From JAOEGB01 sp041262585 (lineage in GTDB: Bacteria; Actinomycetota; Actinomycetes; Streptosporangiales; Streptosporangiaceae), in NCBI RefSeq assembly GCF_041262585.1, contig NZ_JBGCBZ010000012.1, positions 1-64,000 on the forward strand: a stretch of DNA of 64,000 nt, given 5' to 3'. Made by a program: the position numbers and the translations under genes. Of this stretch, positions 15,852-23,366 are shown piece after piece (the stretch's first letter is position 1; each line of letters starts with the position of its first letter). The notes beneath the pieces are model-generated. The model searched no databases, had not been told where the DNA came from, and was given only the letters and a program-made list of their open reading frames with translations.

Positions 15852-17567
15852 GTGACAGATCGCATTGAGGCAGCCGCCGCTGAACTGCGTCCCCTGCTCC
15901 AAGAATTCATCCTCTGGGCGCCCGCCAACGCACCCGGCAGTGATCCCGACCTTGTGGGGCCGGCCGTCCTGTGGCACCGGTTGATCGTCCGCGACGACGT
16001 CGGGTTGTGGAAGCGTGGCGATCTGCGCACGGTGTTGCTCGAACGCATGCCTCAGGTGGTCGAGGACCCCGACGCCGCCGCCGACGGCATGATCCCGGCG
16101 CTCCGGTCCTACCTGACCTTCCTGTCCTCGACGGGCCGGTTGACGCCCGGCTCCGACTCGCTGGACACCCTCCTCGCGGAGCTGGAGGAGGTGGAGGACG
16201 ACTTCGTCGACGCGATGGAGGACGCCATCGCCGAGCGGGACTGGGACGAGGAGGAGGACGAGCTCGAAGAGGGCGACGAGGACGAGAGCCTCGGCGACTT
16301 CGAGCCGTTCGCCGACGAGATCGCCGACCTGCCGACCATCCGGCTCCGGCCGGACGTCGAGCTCGCCGAGGCGGCCCGCCAGGCCCCGCTCATCGCCCAG
16401 GCCCGCGACCTGGCGCTCTGGGTCGGCACCGGCCGCAAGGTCGGCGAGGAGACGCTCCTGTCGGACGACGAGGTCCAGGAGGCCGTCACGGCCCTGGGGC
16501 TGTCCGAGCCGCAGGCCCTGTGGAACATCTGGAACCTCGCCATCGATCTGGAGTTCCTCGCTCCCGACGGGGACGACACGGTCAGCGTCGACTCCGACAC
16601 CGCCGCCTGGCCGTTCGAGGACGACGAGGACGTGCTGGACGCGTGGATGCTCGGCCTCCACTCGATCGACTACGGCGATCCCGAACTCGACGACGACGAT
16701 CTGACGCTGGCGCTGTCCGGGCTGACCCGCGCGCTGCTGGTCCGGGTCCTCGTCAACGGCGGCTCCCGGTCGCTGGCCGAGCTGCGGGACGAGCTGGCCG
16801 AGGCCGTCGCCGAGTACGACGACCTCGGTCCGGACGCCTGGGCCGCCGCCGGTGACCCGCTCGCGCCGGTCCTCGCCTGGCTGACCGGCTACGGCATGGT
16901 CACGGTCGAGGGCGGCGCCGAGGACGGCACGGTCACTCTGACCCCGCTCGGCACCGAGGGCGTCGTGCACCTCGTGGACGACGCGGACATCGAGGTCGAC
17001 GCGCGTCCCGCCATCGACGCCATGACGGCCCTCGACCTGCTGTCGTTCAGCGCCGACATGTCCGAGGAGGAGGCCGACGCCGAGTTCGCCGCGTGGCTGG
17101 CCCTCAGGGAGCCCGCCCAGGCCGCCTCAGAGCTGCTGGCGGCCGCCGCGGAGGACGAGGCCGACGCCCTGGTCCGGGTCCAGGCCGCCAGCCTCGTGGG
17201 CTCACTCGGCGAGGTCGCCATACCGGCCTGGCTGGAGGCGCTCAAGGAGCCGTCGCTCCGGCCGTACGCCGCGACCCACCTGACCCAGCTCGACGTCGAG
17301 GACGCCCCCGAGCCGACCCAGGCGGACACCCACTGGCTGATCCTCGACATGTGGACCATCTCGGCCGGTCTGGGGCGGCCCGAGTTCGTGAGCAGCCTGG
17401 ACGACATCGGTCCCGCCCAGCGGCTCATCGAGCTCCTCGACGTGATCTGGAAGGTCCCTCACCCGCACCTGGAGGAGCTGCTGGAGGCGGTCGGCGACGC
17501 CCACCCGGACAGGCAGGTGGGCAAGGCCGCCAAGCGGGCGCTGTTCAAGGCGCGATCGAGAAAATAG
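15852..17567 (+). CDS. Large acidic conserved protein of unknown function
   Basis: 571 residues from a GTG. Very acidic (runs such as DEEEDELEEGDEDE at ~135-148), mostly helical, with no signal peptide, membrane segment or catalytic motif. The C-terminal third (SLVGSLGEVAIPAWLEALKEP, ATHLTQLD) looks like HEAT-type helical repeats. Only 36 bp after ndgR, so possibly co-transcribed. It overlaps the convergent thioesterase gene by 23 bp at the stop codons. I do not recognise a function. Confidence 0.8.
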   Translation: MTDRIEAAAAELRPLLQEFILWAPANAPGSDPDLVGPAVLWHRLIVRDDVGLWKRGDLRTVLLERMPQVVEDPDAAADGMIPALRSYLTFLSSTGRLTPGSDSLDTLLAELEEVEDDFVDAMEDAIAERDWDEEEDELEEGDEDESLGDFEPFADEIADLPTIRLRPDVELAEAARQAPLIAQARDLALWVGTGRKVGEETLLSDDEVQEAVTALGLSEPQALWNIWNLAIDLEFLAPDGDDTVSVDSDTAAWPFEDDEDVLDAWMLGLHSIDYGDPELDDDDLTLALSGLTRALLVRVLVNGGSRSLAELRDELAEAVAEYDDLGPDAWAAAGDPLAPVLAWLTGYGMVTVEGGAEDGTVTLTPLGTEGVVHLVDDADIEVDARPAIDAMTALDLLSFSADMSEEEADAEFAAWLALREPAQAASELLAAAAEDEADALVRVQAASLVGSLGEVAIPAWLEALKEPSLRPYAATHLTQLDVEDAPEPTQADTHWLILDMWTISAGLGRPEFVSSLDDIGPAQRLIELLDVIWKVPHPHLEELLEAVGDAHPDRQVGKAAKRALFKARSRK

Positions 17568-18051
17568 CGCAGGTCGTCGTGCCGTGGGCGTAGAGCTTGC
17601 CGTCGTTCGCGCCCACGAGCCGCGCCTCCGCCGTCGCGACGGTCCTTCCCACGTGTACGGCTTTCGCCTCGCACCGCAGAATCCCGGTGTGGGCGAAGGC
17701 CGGGCGCACCATGTGGACGCCCAGCTGGGTGGTCGTGTAGCCGCGCCCTGCGGGCAGGCGGGACATGACCGCGCAGCCGAGGGCCGAGTCGAGCAGGGTG
17801 GCGTAGTAGCCGCCGTGGACGGAGCCCAGCGGGTTGTACTGGTGCTCGCCGGTCTCCCCTTCGAAGATCGCGACTCCGGGCTCCACGTGGACGAGCGTGA
17901 AGCCGAGAGTGGCCGCGATCGGTGGCGGCGGGATCGTGCCGTCGATGAGGGCCTGGAGGAACTCCAGCCCGCTCAGCTCCGCGGGAGGCGTCGTCGGTGT
18001 CGCCCAGCTATGGGTACGCGAGTTCAGGGTCGTCTTCACGGTCGGCGTCAT
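17545..18051 (-). CDS. PaaI-type hotdog-fold thioesterase
   Basis: 168 residues. Single hotdog domain with LGSVHGGYYATLLDSALGCAV as the helix and active-site region and GYTTTQLGVHMVRPA as the central strands, typical of the PaaI/YdiI acyl-CoA thioesterase group. Substrate not predictable. The first 25 residues (Thr/Pro-rich) lie outside the domain. The start is the ATG of MTPTVKTT; earlier in-frame starts would translate tRNA-derived sequence. Convergent overlap with the acidic-protein gene. Confidence 0.85.
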   Translation of the reverse strand: MTPTVKTTLNSRTHSWATPTTPPAELSGLEFLQALIDGTIPPPPIAATLGFTLVHVEPGVAIFEGETGEHQYNPLGSVHGGYYATLLDSALGCAVMSRLPAGRGYTTTQLGVHMVRPAFAHTGILRCEAKAVHVGRTVATAEARLVGANDGKLYAHGTTTCAIFSIAP

Positions 18052-18094
18052 GGGTCTGATTTTGGAACCCAGCAGCCCCAGAGCGCAAACGCGA

Positions 18095-18218
18095 GATGTA
18101 GCCCCGACCGGATTCGCGCCCGCGCAGCGGGCCATGAACAGGGTGCGGCGTCCCGTAACGGCGAGAACCCCCGGCAGCGAGTGCCGAGGGTTCTTTGATG
18201 TAGCCCCGACCGGATTCG
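18095..18218. other. Duplicated tRNA-Glu 3' end (attachment-site-like direct repeat)
   Basis: A 22-bp exact direct repeat (TAGCCCCGACCGGATTCG plus flanking GATG) occurs at 18197-18218, spanning the T-arm and acceptor end of tRNA-Glu copy 1, and again at 18095-18116. Tyrosine integrases commonly leave such duplicated tRNA 3' ends as attL/attR. Only about 100 bp lie between the copies, with a hairpin and no integrase, so this would be a scar. Confidence 0.55.
18164..18194 (-). terminator. Hairpin after the tRNA cluster
   Basis: AGAACCC and GGGTTCT (18164-18170, 18188-18194) enclose GGCA/TGCC inner pairs, a stable stem directly downstream of tRNA-Glu copy 1 on the minus strand. Only a weak A/T run flanks it. 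Likely processing or termination point for the tRNA transcript. Confidence 0.5.
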
Positions 18219-18273
18219 AACCGGCGCTACCGCCTTGAGAGGGCGGCGTCCTAGGCCACTAGACGACGGAGCC
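18201..18273 (-). tRNA. tRNA-Glu (CTC), copy 1
   Basis: Reading the minus strand, acceptor GGCTCCG pairs with CGGGGCT (two G-U), anticodon stem CCGCC/GGCGG holds loop CTCTCAA with anticodon CTC, and the T-arm contains GGTTCGAATCC. 73 nt with discriminator A; CCA is not encoded. Confidence 0.95.
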
Positions 18274-18284
18274 TTGCAGTGTGG

Positions 18285-18357
18285 TAGTCCCGAGCGGATT
18301 CGAACCGCCGCTACCGCCTTGAGAGGGCGGCGTCCTGGGCCACTAGACGACGGGACC
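18285..18357 (-). tRNA. tRNA-Glu (CTC), copy 2
   Basis: Same anticodon arm as copy 1 (loop CTCTCAA, anticodon CTC); acceptor GGTCCCG with CGGGACT. Differs from copy 1 in the acceptor stem, D-loop and T-stem. CCA not encoded. Eleven bases separate the two. Confidence 0.95.
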
Positions 18358-18407
18358 TTGCACTGCGCTGTTTTCTATCCAGCAGAATCCCTTGTGGGGG
18401 GATCCAG

Positions 18408-18479
18408 CTGGGGTACCAGGACTCGAACCTAGACTAGCTGAACCAGAATCAGCCGGGCTGCCAATTACCCCATACCCCA
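18408..18479 (-). tRNA. tRNA-Gln (CTG)
   Basis: Acceptor TGGGGTA pairs with TACCCCA; anticodon stem GCTGA/TCAGC with loop TTCTGGT gives anticodon CTG; T-loop GGTTCGAGTCC. 72 nt including discriminator G; CCA not encoded. First of the three tRNAs in transcription order, lying close to gltX as in other actinomycetes. Confidence 0.95.
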
Positions 18480-18650
18480 TCTGCTCGCGGAACCCGTGGG
18501 CCCCGCTTGCGACTCCGAAAGAATAGCCCAGCTTGGGACCCACTACCAAAACGATTGCGGCGTGCCCCGCGATCTCGTCTCCGGGGCCCCCTGTGCAAGG
18601 CTGGGACACACGCCATCACCGCGCCAGCACCATGTGAGGAGCCGCCAGAG

Positions 18651-20630
18651 ATGACCTCGGCCGCGAACCCGTTCCTGAGCCCCAGCACCCTGCCCTACCA
18701 GTTGCCTCCCTTCCAGGAGATCAGGGAGGAGCACTACGGGCCGGCGTTCGAGCAGGGCATGGCGGAGCACCTCGCCGAGGTCGCGGCGATCGCGGACAAC
18801 CCGGAGCCGCCGACGTTCGAGAACACGATCGAGGCCCTGGAGCGGTCCGGGCGGCTCCTCGACCGGGTCTCCGCGGTGTTCTTCAACCAGGCGTCCTCCG
18901 ACACGACACCGGGCGTCCAGGAGATCCAGCAGGACGTCACGCCCAAGCTGGCCAAGCACGCCGACGCCGTCCACCTCAACGCCAGGCTCTTCGCCCGCAT
19001 CCAGGCGGTCGAGGCGGCCGACGACGAGCAGCGGTGGCTGCTCGATCGCTACCTGACGGACTTCACGCGGGCGGGAGCCGTACTCGATCCCGCGGACCAG
19101 GAGCGGCTCAGGGAGCTCAACGAGCGGCTGTCCACGCTGGGGACGACGTTCCAGCAGAACCTGCTCGCCGACACCAACGAGCGCGCCGTCGTGGTGGACG
19201 ACGTGGCGGAGCTGGACGGCCTCTCGGCGGACGCGATCGAGGGGCTCAAGGAGACCGCCAAGGATCGCGGGCTCGACGGCAAGTACCTCATCACACTCGT
19301 CCTGCCGACCGGTCAGCCGGCCCTCGCCGAGCTGACGAACCGGTCGCTGCGCGAGCGCGTCCACGAGGCGTCCCTCGGCCGGGGCGCGGGGAACGCCGAG
19401 CTGATCACCGAGATGGCCGCGCTCCGCCGCGAGCGGGCCAGGCTGCTCGGCTACGAGAACCACGCGGAGTACGTCCTGGCCGACCAGACCGCGGGGACCA
19501 CCCAGGCCGTCACCGACATGCTGGACAGGCTCGTCCCGCCGGCGGTGGCCAACGCCCGCAAGGAGCAGTCCGACCTCGAAGAGCTCGCCGGCCATGCCGT
19601 ACAGCCGTGGGACTGGTCCTTCTACGCCGAGAAGGTGCGCAAGGCGCGCTACGACATCGACAGCGCCCGCATGCGGCCGTACTTCGAGCTGAACACCGTC
19701 CTGGAGAAGGGCGTGTTCCACGCCGCGACGCGCCTGTACGGCATCACCTTCACCGAGCGGAAGGACCTGCACGGTTACCACCCCGAGGTGCGGGTCTTCG
19801 AGGTCTTCGACGAGGACGGCACGCCGATCGGCCTGTTCCTCGGCGACTTCCACGCGCGGGCCTCCAAGCGCGGCGGAGCGTGGATGAACAGCCTGGTCAA
19901 GCAGTCGGCCCTGGAAGGTTCCAGGCCGGTCGTGGTCAACAACCTCAACATCGTCAAGGGCGAGCCGACCCTGATGACGTTCGACGAGGTCAACACGATG
20001 TTCCACGAGTTCGGGCATGCGTTGCACGCGCTGTTCTCGGACGTGCGGTTCCCGCGCTTCTCGGGTACGGCGGTGCCGCGCGACTTCGTGGAGTATCCGT
20101 CACAGGTGAACGAGATGTGGGCGACCGATCCCGAGATCTTGGCGAACTACGCGAAGCACTACGAGACCGGCGAGCCGATGCCGCGGGAGCTGGTCGAGCG
20201 GATGCTGGAGACACAGAAGTTCAACCAGGGATACGCGACGGTCGAGTATCTGGCCGCCACGCTGCTCGACTGGGCCTGGCACACGGCCTACACGGGCGGC
20301 GACGCGGCGGCCTTCGAGTCCGAGGCGCTGCGTAGCGCCGGAGTGGATCTTTCGGCTGTGCCGCCTCGCTACCGCAGCACGTACTTCGCCCACATCTGGG
20401 CAGGCGGCTACAGCGCCGGCTACTACTCCTACATCTGGAGCGAGGTGCTGGACGCCGACACGGTGGAGTGGTTCACCGAGAACGGCGGGCTGCGGCGCGA
20501 GAACGGCGACCGGTTCCGCCGGGAGCTGCTGTCCAGGGGCGGCAGCGTGGACGCGATGACCGCCTTCCGGAGCTTCCGCGGCAGGGAGCCGGAGATCGCC
20601 CCCCTGCTCACCCGCCGCGGCCTCCTCTAA
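18651..20630 (+). CDS. M3-family oligopeptidase (thimet/oligopeptidase A/Dcp type)
   Basis: Zinc metallopeptidase, 659 residues, that degrades short peptides. The zinc motif HEFGHALH lies near residue 451 within FDEVNTMFHEFGHALHALF; the third ligand region is PSQVNEMWA. No signal peptide, so cytosolic. The start ATG (MTSAANPFL) is preceded by GAGGAGC; an open frame extends upstream but would read through tRNA-flanking sequence. Peptidyl-dipeptidase Dcp-like and oligopeptidase A-like members cannot be told apart by eye. Confidence 0.92.
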   Translation: MTSAANPFLSPSTLPYQLPPFQEIREEHYGPAFEQGMAEHLAEVAAIADNPEPPTFENTIEALERSGRLLDRVSAVFFNQASSDTTPGVQEIQQDVTPKLAKHADAVHLNARLFARIQAVEAADDEQRWLLDRYLTDFTRAGAVLDPADQERLRELNERLSTLGTTFQQNLLADTNERAVVVDDVAELDGLSADAIEGLKETAKDRGLDGKYLITLVLPTGQPALAELTNRSLRERVHEASLGRGAGNAELITEMAALRRERARLLGYENHAEYVLADQTAGTTQAVTDMLDRLVPPAVANARKEQSDLEELAGHAVQPWDWSFYAEKVRKARYDIDSARMRPYFELNTVLEKGVFHAATRLYGITFTERKDLHGYHPEVRVFEVFDEDGTPIGLFLGDFHARASKRGGAWMNSLVKQSALEGSRPVVVNNLNIVKGEPTLMTFDEVNTMFHEFGHALHALFSDVRFPRFSGTAVPRDFVEYPSQVNEMWATDPEILANYAKHYETGEPMPRELVERMLETQKFNQGYATVEYLAATLLDWAWHTAYTGGDAAAFESEALRSAGVDLSAVPPRYRSTYFAHIWAGGYSAGYYSYIWSEVLDADTVEWFTENGGLRRENGDRFRRELLSRGGSVDAMTAFRSFRGREPEIAPLLTRRGLL

Positions 20631-20642
20631 CCCCCCTCGCGC

Positions 20643-20886
20643 GTGATCATGCACACTTTCCGCCAGAGGACGACTGGGCGGCACACTCCCGTGTCGTGAT
20701 CATGCGCGAGTTCCTCCTTTGCGCCTCCGAGCTCGGGCGACGCAGTCCATGATCATGCACGCCAGCCCGTGCATGATCACCGAAAGCGTCCGACCTGCCC
20801 AGGTGGTACGCCCAGGACTCCGTACATGATCACCGAGCGGGGCGCGGCGGGTCAGAGGCACACACCGGGAACCCGTGCATGATCAC
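20643..20886. repeat. Repeat array B: three forward and three reverse cores, exact 53-bp period
   Basis: Forward cores at 20643, 20696 (GTGATCATGCGC) and 20749 (ATGATCATGCAC); reverse cores at 20769, 20822 (one mismatch) and 20875. All four intra-triplet spacings are exactly 53 bp. The two inner cores form a 12-bp hairpin (20750-20761 with 20768-20779, 6-base loop). The array fills the spacer between the convergent M3 peptidase and gltX genes, and the outer reverse core contains the gltX stop codon. Confidence 0.92.
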
Positions 20887-22250
20887 CCCACAAGGGTGGC
20901 GAGAGCCGTACGGATCCGGTCGAGGGACCGCTCGCGGCCCAGGACCTCGATCGACTCGAACAGCGGCAGGCCCACCGTCCGGCCCGTGATCGCCACCCGG
21001 ACTGGGGCCTGCGCCTTGCCCAGCTTGAGGCCATGGGCGGCGCCGACCTCCTCCAGCGCCTCCTTCAGCCACTCCGCGTGCCAGGTCATCGCCTCCATCC
21101 GCTCGGCGTAACCGGACAGGATCTCGGCCGCGCCGGGCTTCATCGCCTTGTCCCAGGAGGCCTGGTCGAAGACCGGCTGGTCCAGGAACAGGAAGTCCAC
21201 GTTGGCGGTGATCTCCGACAGCACGGCGACCCGGGTCTGGGCCAGCTCGGCCACCCTGGCGAACACTCCGCGGTCCCACGCCGGGTCCAGCCATGGGTCG
21301 CAGCGCGCGATGAACACCTCGAGCGGCAGCGCCCGGATGTACTCGCCGTTGAAGGCCCGCAGCTTCTTCTCGTCGAAGAACGCCGGCGACTGGTTGACGT
21401 CCTCCAGCCGGAACAGGGGCATCATCTCCGACCAGGGCATGATCTCCCGGTCGTCACCGGGGCCCCAGCCGAGCAGCATGAGGTAGTTGACCATCGCCTC
21501 CGCGAGGTAGCCCTCGTCGCGGTAGGACTCCAGGGCGACCTTGTCGCGCCGCTTGGAGAGCTTCTGCCGCTTCTCGTTGACGATGACCGGGATGTGGGCC
21601 CAGACCGGAGGCCCGGCGCCCAGGGCCTCCCACAGGAGCTGCTGCTTCGGCGTGTTGGACAGGTGCTCCTCGGCGCGGACGACGTGGCTGATCCGCATCT
21701 CCATGTCGTCGACCACGTTGGCGAGGATGAACAGCGGCGAGCCGTCGCCGCGCACGATGACGAAGTCCTCCATCGCCGCGTTGGGGAACTCCACCCGGCC
21801 GCGGACCTTGTCGTCCACCACGGTGACGCCCTCGTCGGGCGTGCGGAACCGCACGGCGCCCTCGGTCAGGCCGCGGTCGCGGCAGAAGCCGTCGTACCCC
21901 TGGTGCTCGGAGCCCGTCCTGGCCTTGACGTCGTCGCGCGTACAGGTGCAGTGGTAGGCCCTGCCGTCCTTGAGCAGCTTGGCCGCCGCCTCGCGGTGCT
22001 GCTGCTCGTAGGCCGACTGGAAGTAGGGCCCCTCGAAATACGGCGAGTCGCCGTTGATGCCGATCCAGGCGAGGGCGGAGATGATGCCTTCGGTCCATTC
22101 CGGCCGGTTGCGCGCCGCGTCGGTGTCCTCGATGCGGAGCACGAACGTGCCGCCGGACTGCTCGGCCAGGGCCCAGTTGAACAGCGCCGAACGGGCGCCG
22201 CCGACATGGAACATGCCGGTGGGCGAAGGGGCGAAGCGCACCCTAATCAC
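20883..22250 (-). CDS. gltX: Glutamyl-tRNA synthetase
   Basis: Charges tRNA-Glu (and, as expected where GatCAB is present, mischarges tRNA-Gln for amidation). 455 residues. Class I signatures: FAPSPTGMFHVGGARSALFNW (HIGH equivalent) and KLSKRRDK (KMSKS equivalent). The sequence YHCTCTRDDV contains a CxC within the zinc-binding region. It overlaps the FAH-family gene by 8 bp, so the two are coupled. The tRNA-Glu genes lie about 2.5 kb away and gatB at the far end of the window. Confidence 0.97.
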   Translation of the reverse strand: MIRVRFAPSPTGMFHVGGARSALFNWALAEQSGGTFVLRIEDTDAARNRPEWTEGIISALAWIGINGDSPYFEGPYFQSAYEQQHREAAAKLLKDGRAYHCTCTRDDVKARTGSEHQGYDGFCRDRGLTEGAVRFRTPDEGVTVVDDKVRGRVEFPNAAMEDFVIVRGDGSPLFILANVVDDMEMRISHVVRAEEHLSNTPKQQLLWEALGAGPPVWAHIPVIVNEKRQKLSKRRDKVALESYRDEGYLAEAMVNYLMLLGWGPGDDREIMPWSEMMPLFRLEDVNQSPAFFDEKKLRAFNGEYIRALPLEVFIARCDPWLDPAWDRGVFARVAELAQTRVAVLSEITANVDFLFLDQPVFDQASWDKAMKPGAAEILSGYAERMEAMTWHAEWLKEALEEVGAAHGLKLGKAQAPVRVAITGRTVGLPLFESIEVLGRERSLDRIRTALATLVG

Positions 22251-23013
22251 GTGAGATCACCCGGTTAGTTAGAGTTCCGATTCCTTCGATGCCGACGCTG
22301 ACCTCGTCGCCGACGGCCAGCGGGCCGACCCCGGCGGGCGTGCCGGTCAGGATGACGTCGCCCGGGAGCAGGGTCATGACCGCGCTCACGTGGGCGATGA
22401 GCGCCGGGATGTCGTGCAGCAGCCACGACGTGCGGCCGCTCTGCTTCAGCTCGCCGTTCACGGTCGTGGTGAGCGCGAGGTCGCCGGCGTCGAGAGAGGT
22501 CTCGATCCACGGGCCCAGCGGGCAGAACGTGTCGAAGCCCTTGGCCCGCGCCCACTGACCGTCCTTCGACTGCAGGTCGCGCGCGGTCACGTCGTTGGCG
22601 CAGGTGTAGCCGAAGATCACGTCATTGGCTCGCTCGGCCGGCACCTCGCGGCAGAGTCGTCCGATGACCACGGCCAGCTCTCCCTCGTAGTCGACATGCC
22701 GCGACAGCTTCTCGGGGTACGCGATGGACTCCCCGGGGCCGATCACGGACGTGCTGGGCTTGAGGAAGAGAACAGGCTCGTCCGGAGGCTCGGCGCCCAT
22801 CTCCCTGGCGTGGTCGGCGTAGTTCCGCCCGATCGCGATCACCTTGCTCGGCAGCATGGGCGCGACCACCCTGACCTCGGCGAGCGGATACCGCTCGCCG
22901 GTGAGCTGGACCCCGCCGAAGGGGTGCCCGTCGATTCTGGCGATGACCTGCTCGCCCTCTTCCACCACTCCGAACGCGACTCCGTCGCCTGTGGAGAACC
23001 TCGCGATACGCAC
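22243..23013 (-). CDS. Fumarylacetoacetate hydrolase-family protein
   Basis: 256 residues. FAH domain: IAIGRNYADHAREMG, DYEGELAVVIGR (metal-binding Glu), FGYTCANDVTARDLQ, LTGTPAGVG. Metal-dependent hydrolase or isomerase acting on a 2-oxo or acylpyruvate substrate; the exact one is not predictable. This gene is commonly immediately upstream of gltX in actinobacteria, and the 8-bp overlap shows co-translation. Confidence 0.9.
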   Translation of the reverse strand: MRIARFSTGDGVAFGVVEEGEQVIARIDGHPFGGVQLTGERYPLAEVRVVAPMLPSKVIAIGRNYADHAREMGAEPPDEPVLFLKPSTSVIGPGESIAYPEKLSRHVDYEGELAVVIGRLCREVPAERANDVIFGYTCANDVTARDLQSKDGQWARAKGFDTFCPLGPWIETSLDAGDLALTTTVNGELKQSGRTSWLLHDIPALIAHVSAVMTLLPGDVILTGTPAGVGPLAVGDEVSVGIEGIGTLTNRVISRD

Positions 23014-23366
23014 GTCACGAGCCTAGTGCCGATCCCCCGGTGTCACGTTCGCCGACCATCGGCCCCCGCTGAGCTGCCATCTTCAGCAAACGTGCAGGAA
23101 AGGATCATAGATCCGACCTTATTGCGCATCTCGGTGCATCGTTACGGTCTGTCCCTATTTACGTAGAACGTGCCATTTTTGTCGCCACCTGCGGCAAGCC
23201 CTGACATCCAGCTATATTTCCGCCGTGTTTCACTCTGAGACGCAAGCGTCTCTTGACACCGCACGCCCCAAATGATCCCATCAATCAAATCAAATGTTAG
23301 GAAGCCTTCCTAACTAGTTCTCCCCTGCCCCCTTCTCCCCCCACAGATCGAACAGCAGGAGGCTCG
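23014..23366. promoter_or_regulatory. Upstream region of the secreted fusion gene
   Basis: 353 bp without a gene. It holds a perfect inverted repeat GAGACGCAAGCGTCTC (23237-23252) abutting a candidate -35 box TTGACA (23253-23258), and a near-perfect palindrome GTTAGGAAGCCTTCCTAAC (23296-23314; 9-bp arms around one base) about 50 bp before the start codon. The latter looks like an operator placed downstream of the promoter, where a repressor would block transcription. The rest shows nothing recognisable. Confidence 0.6.
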
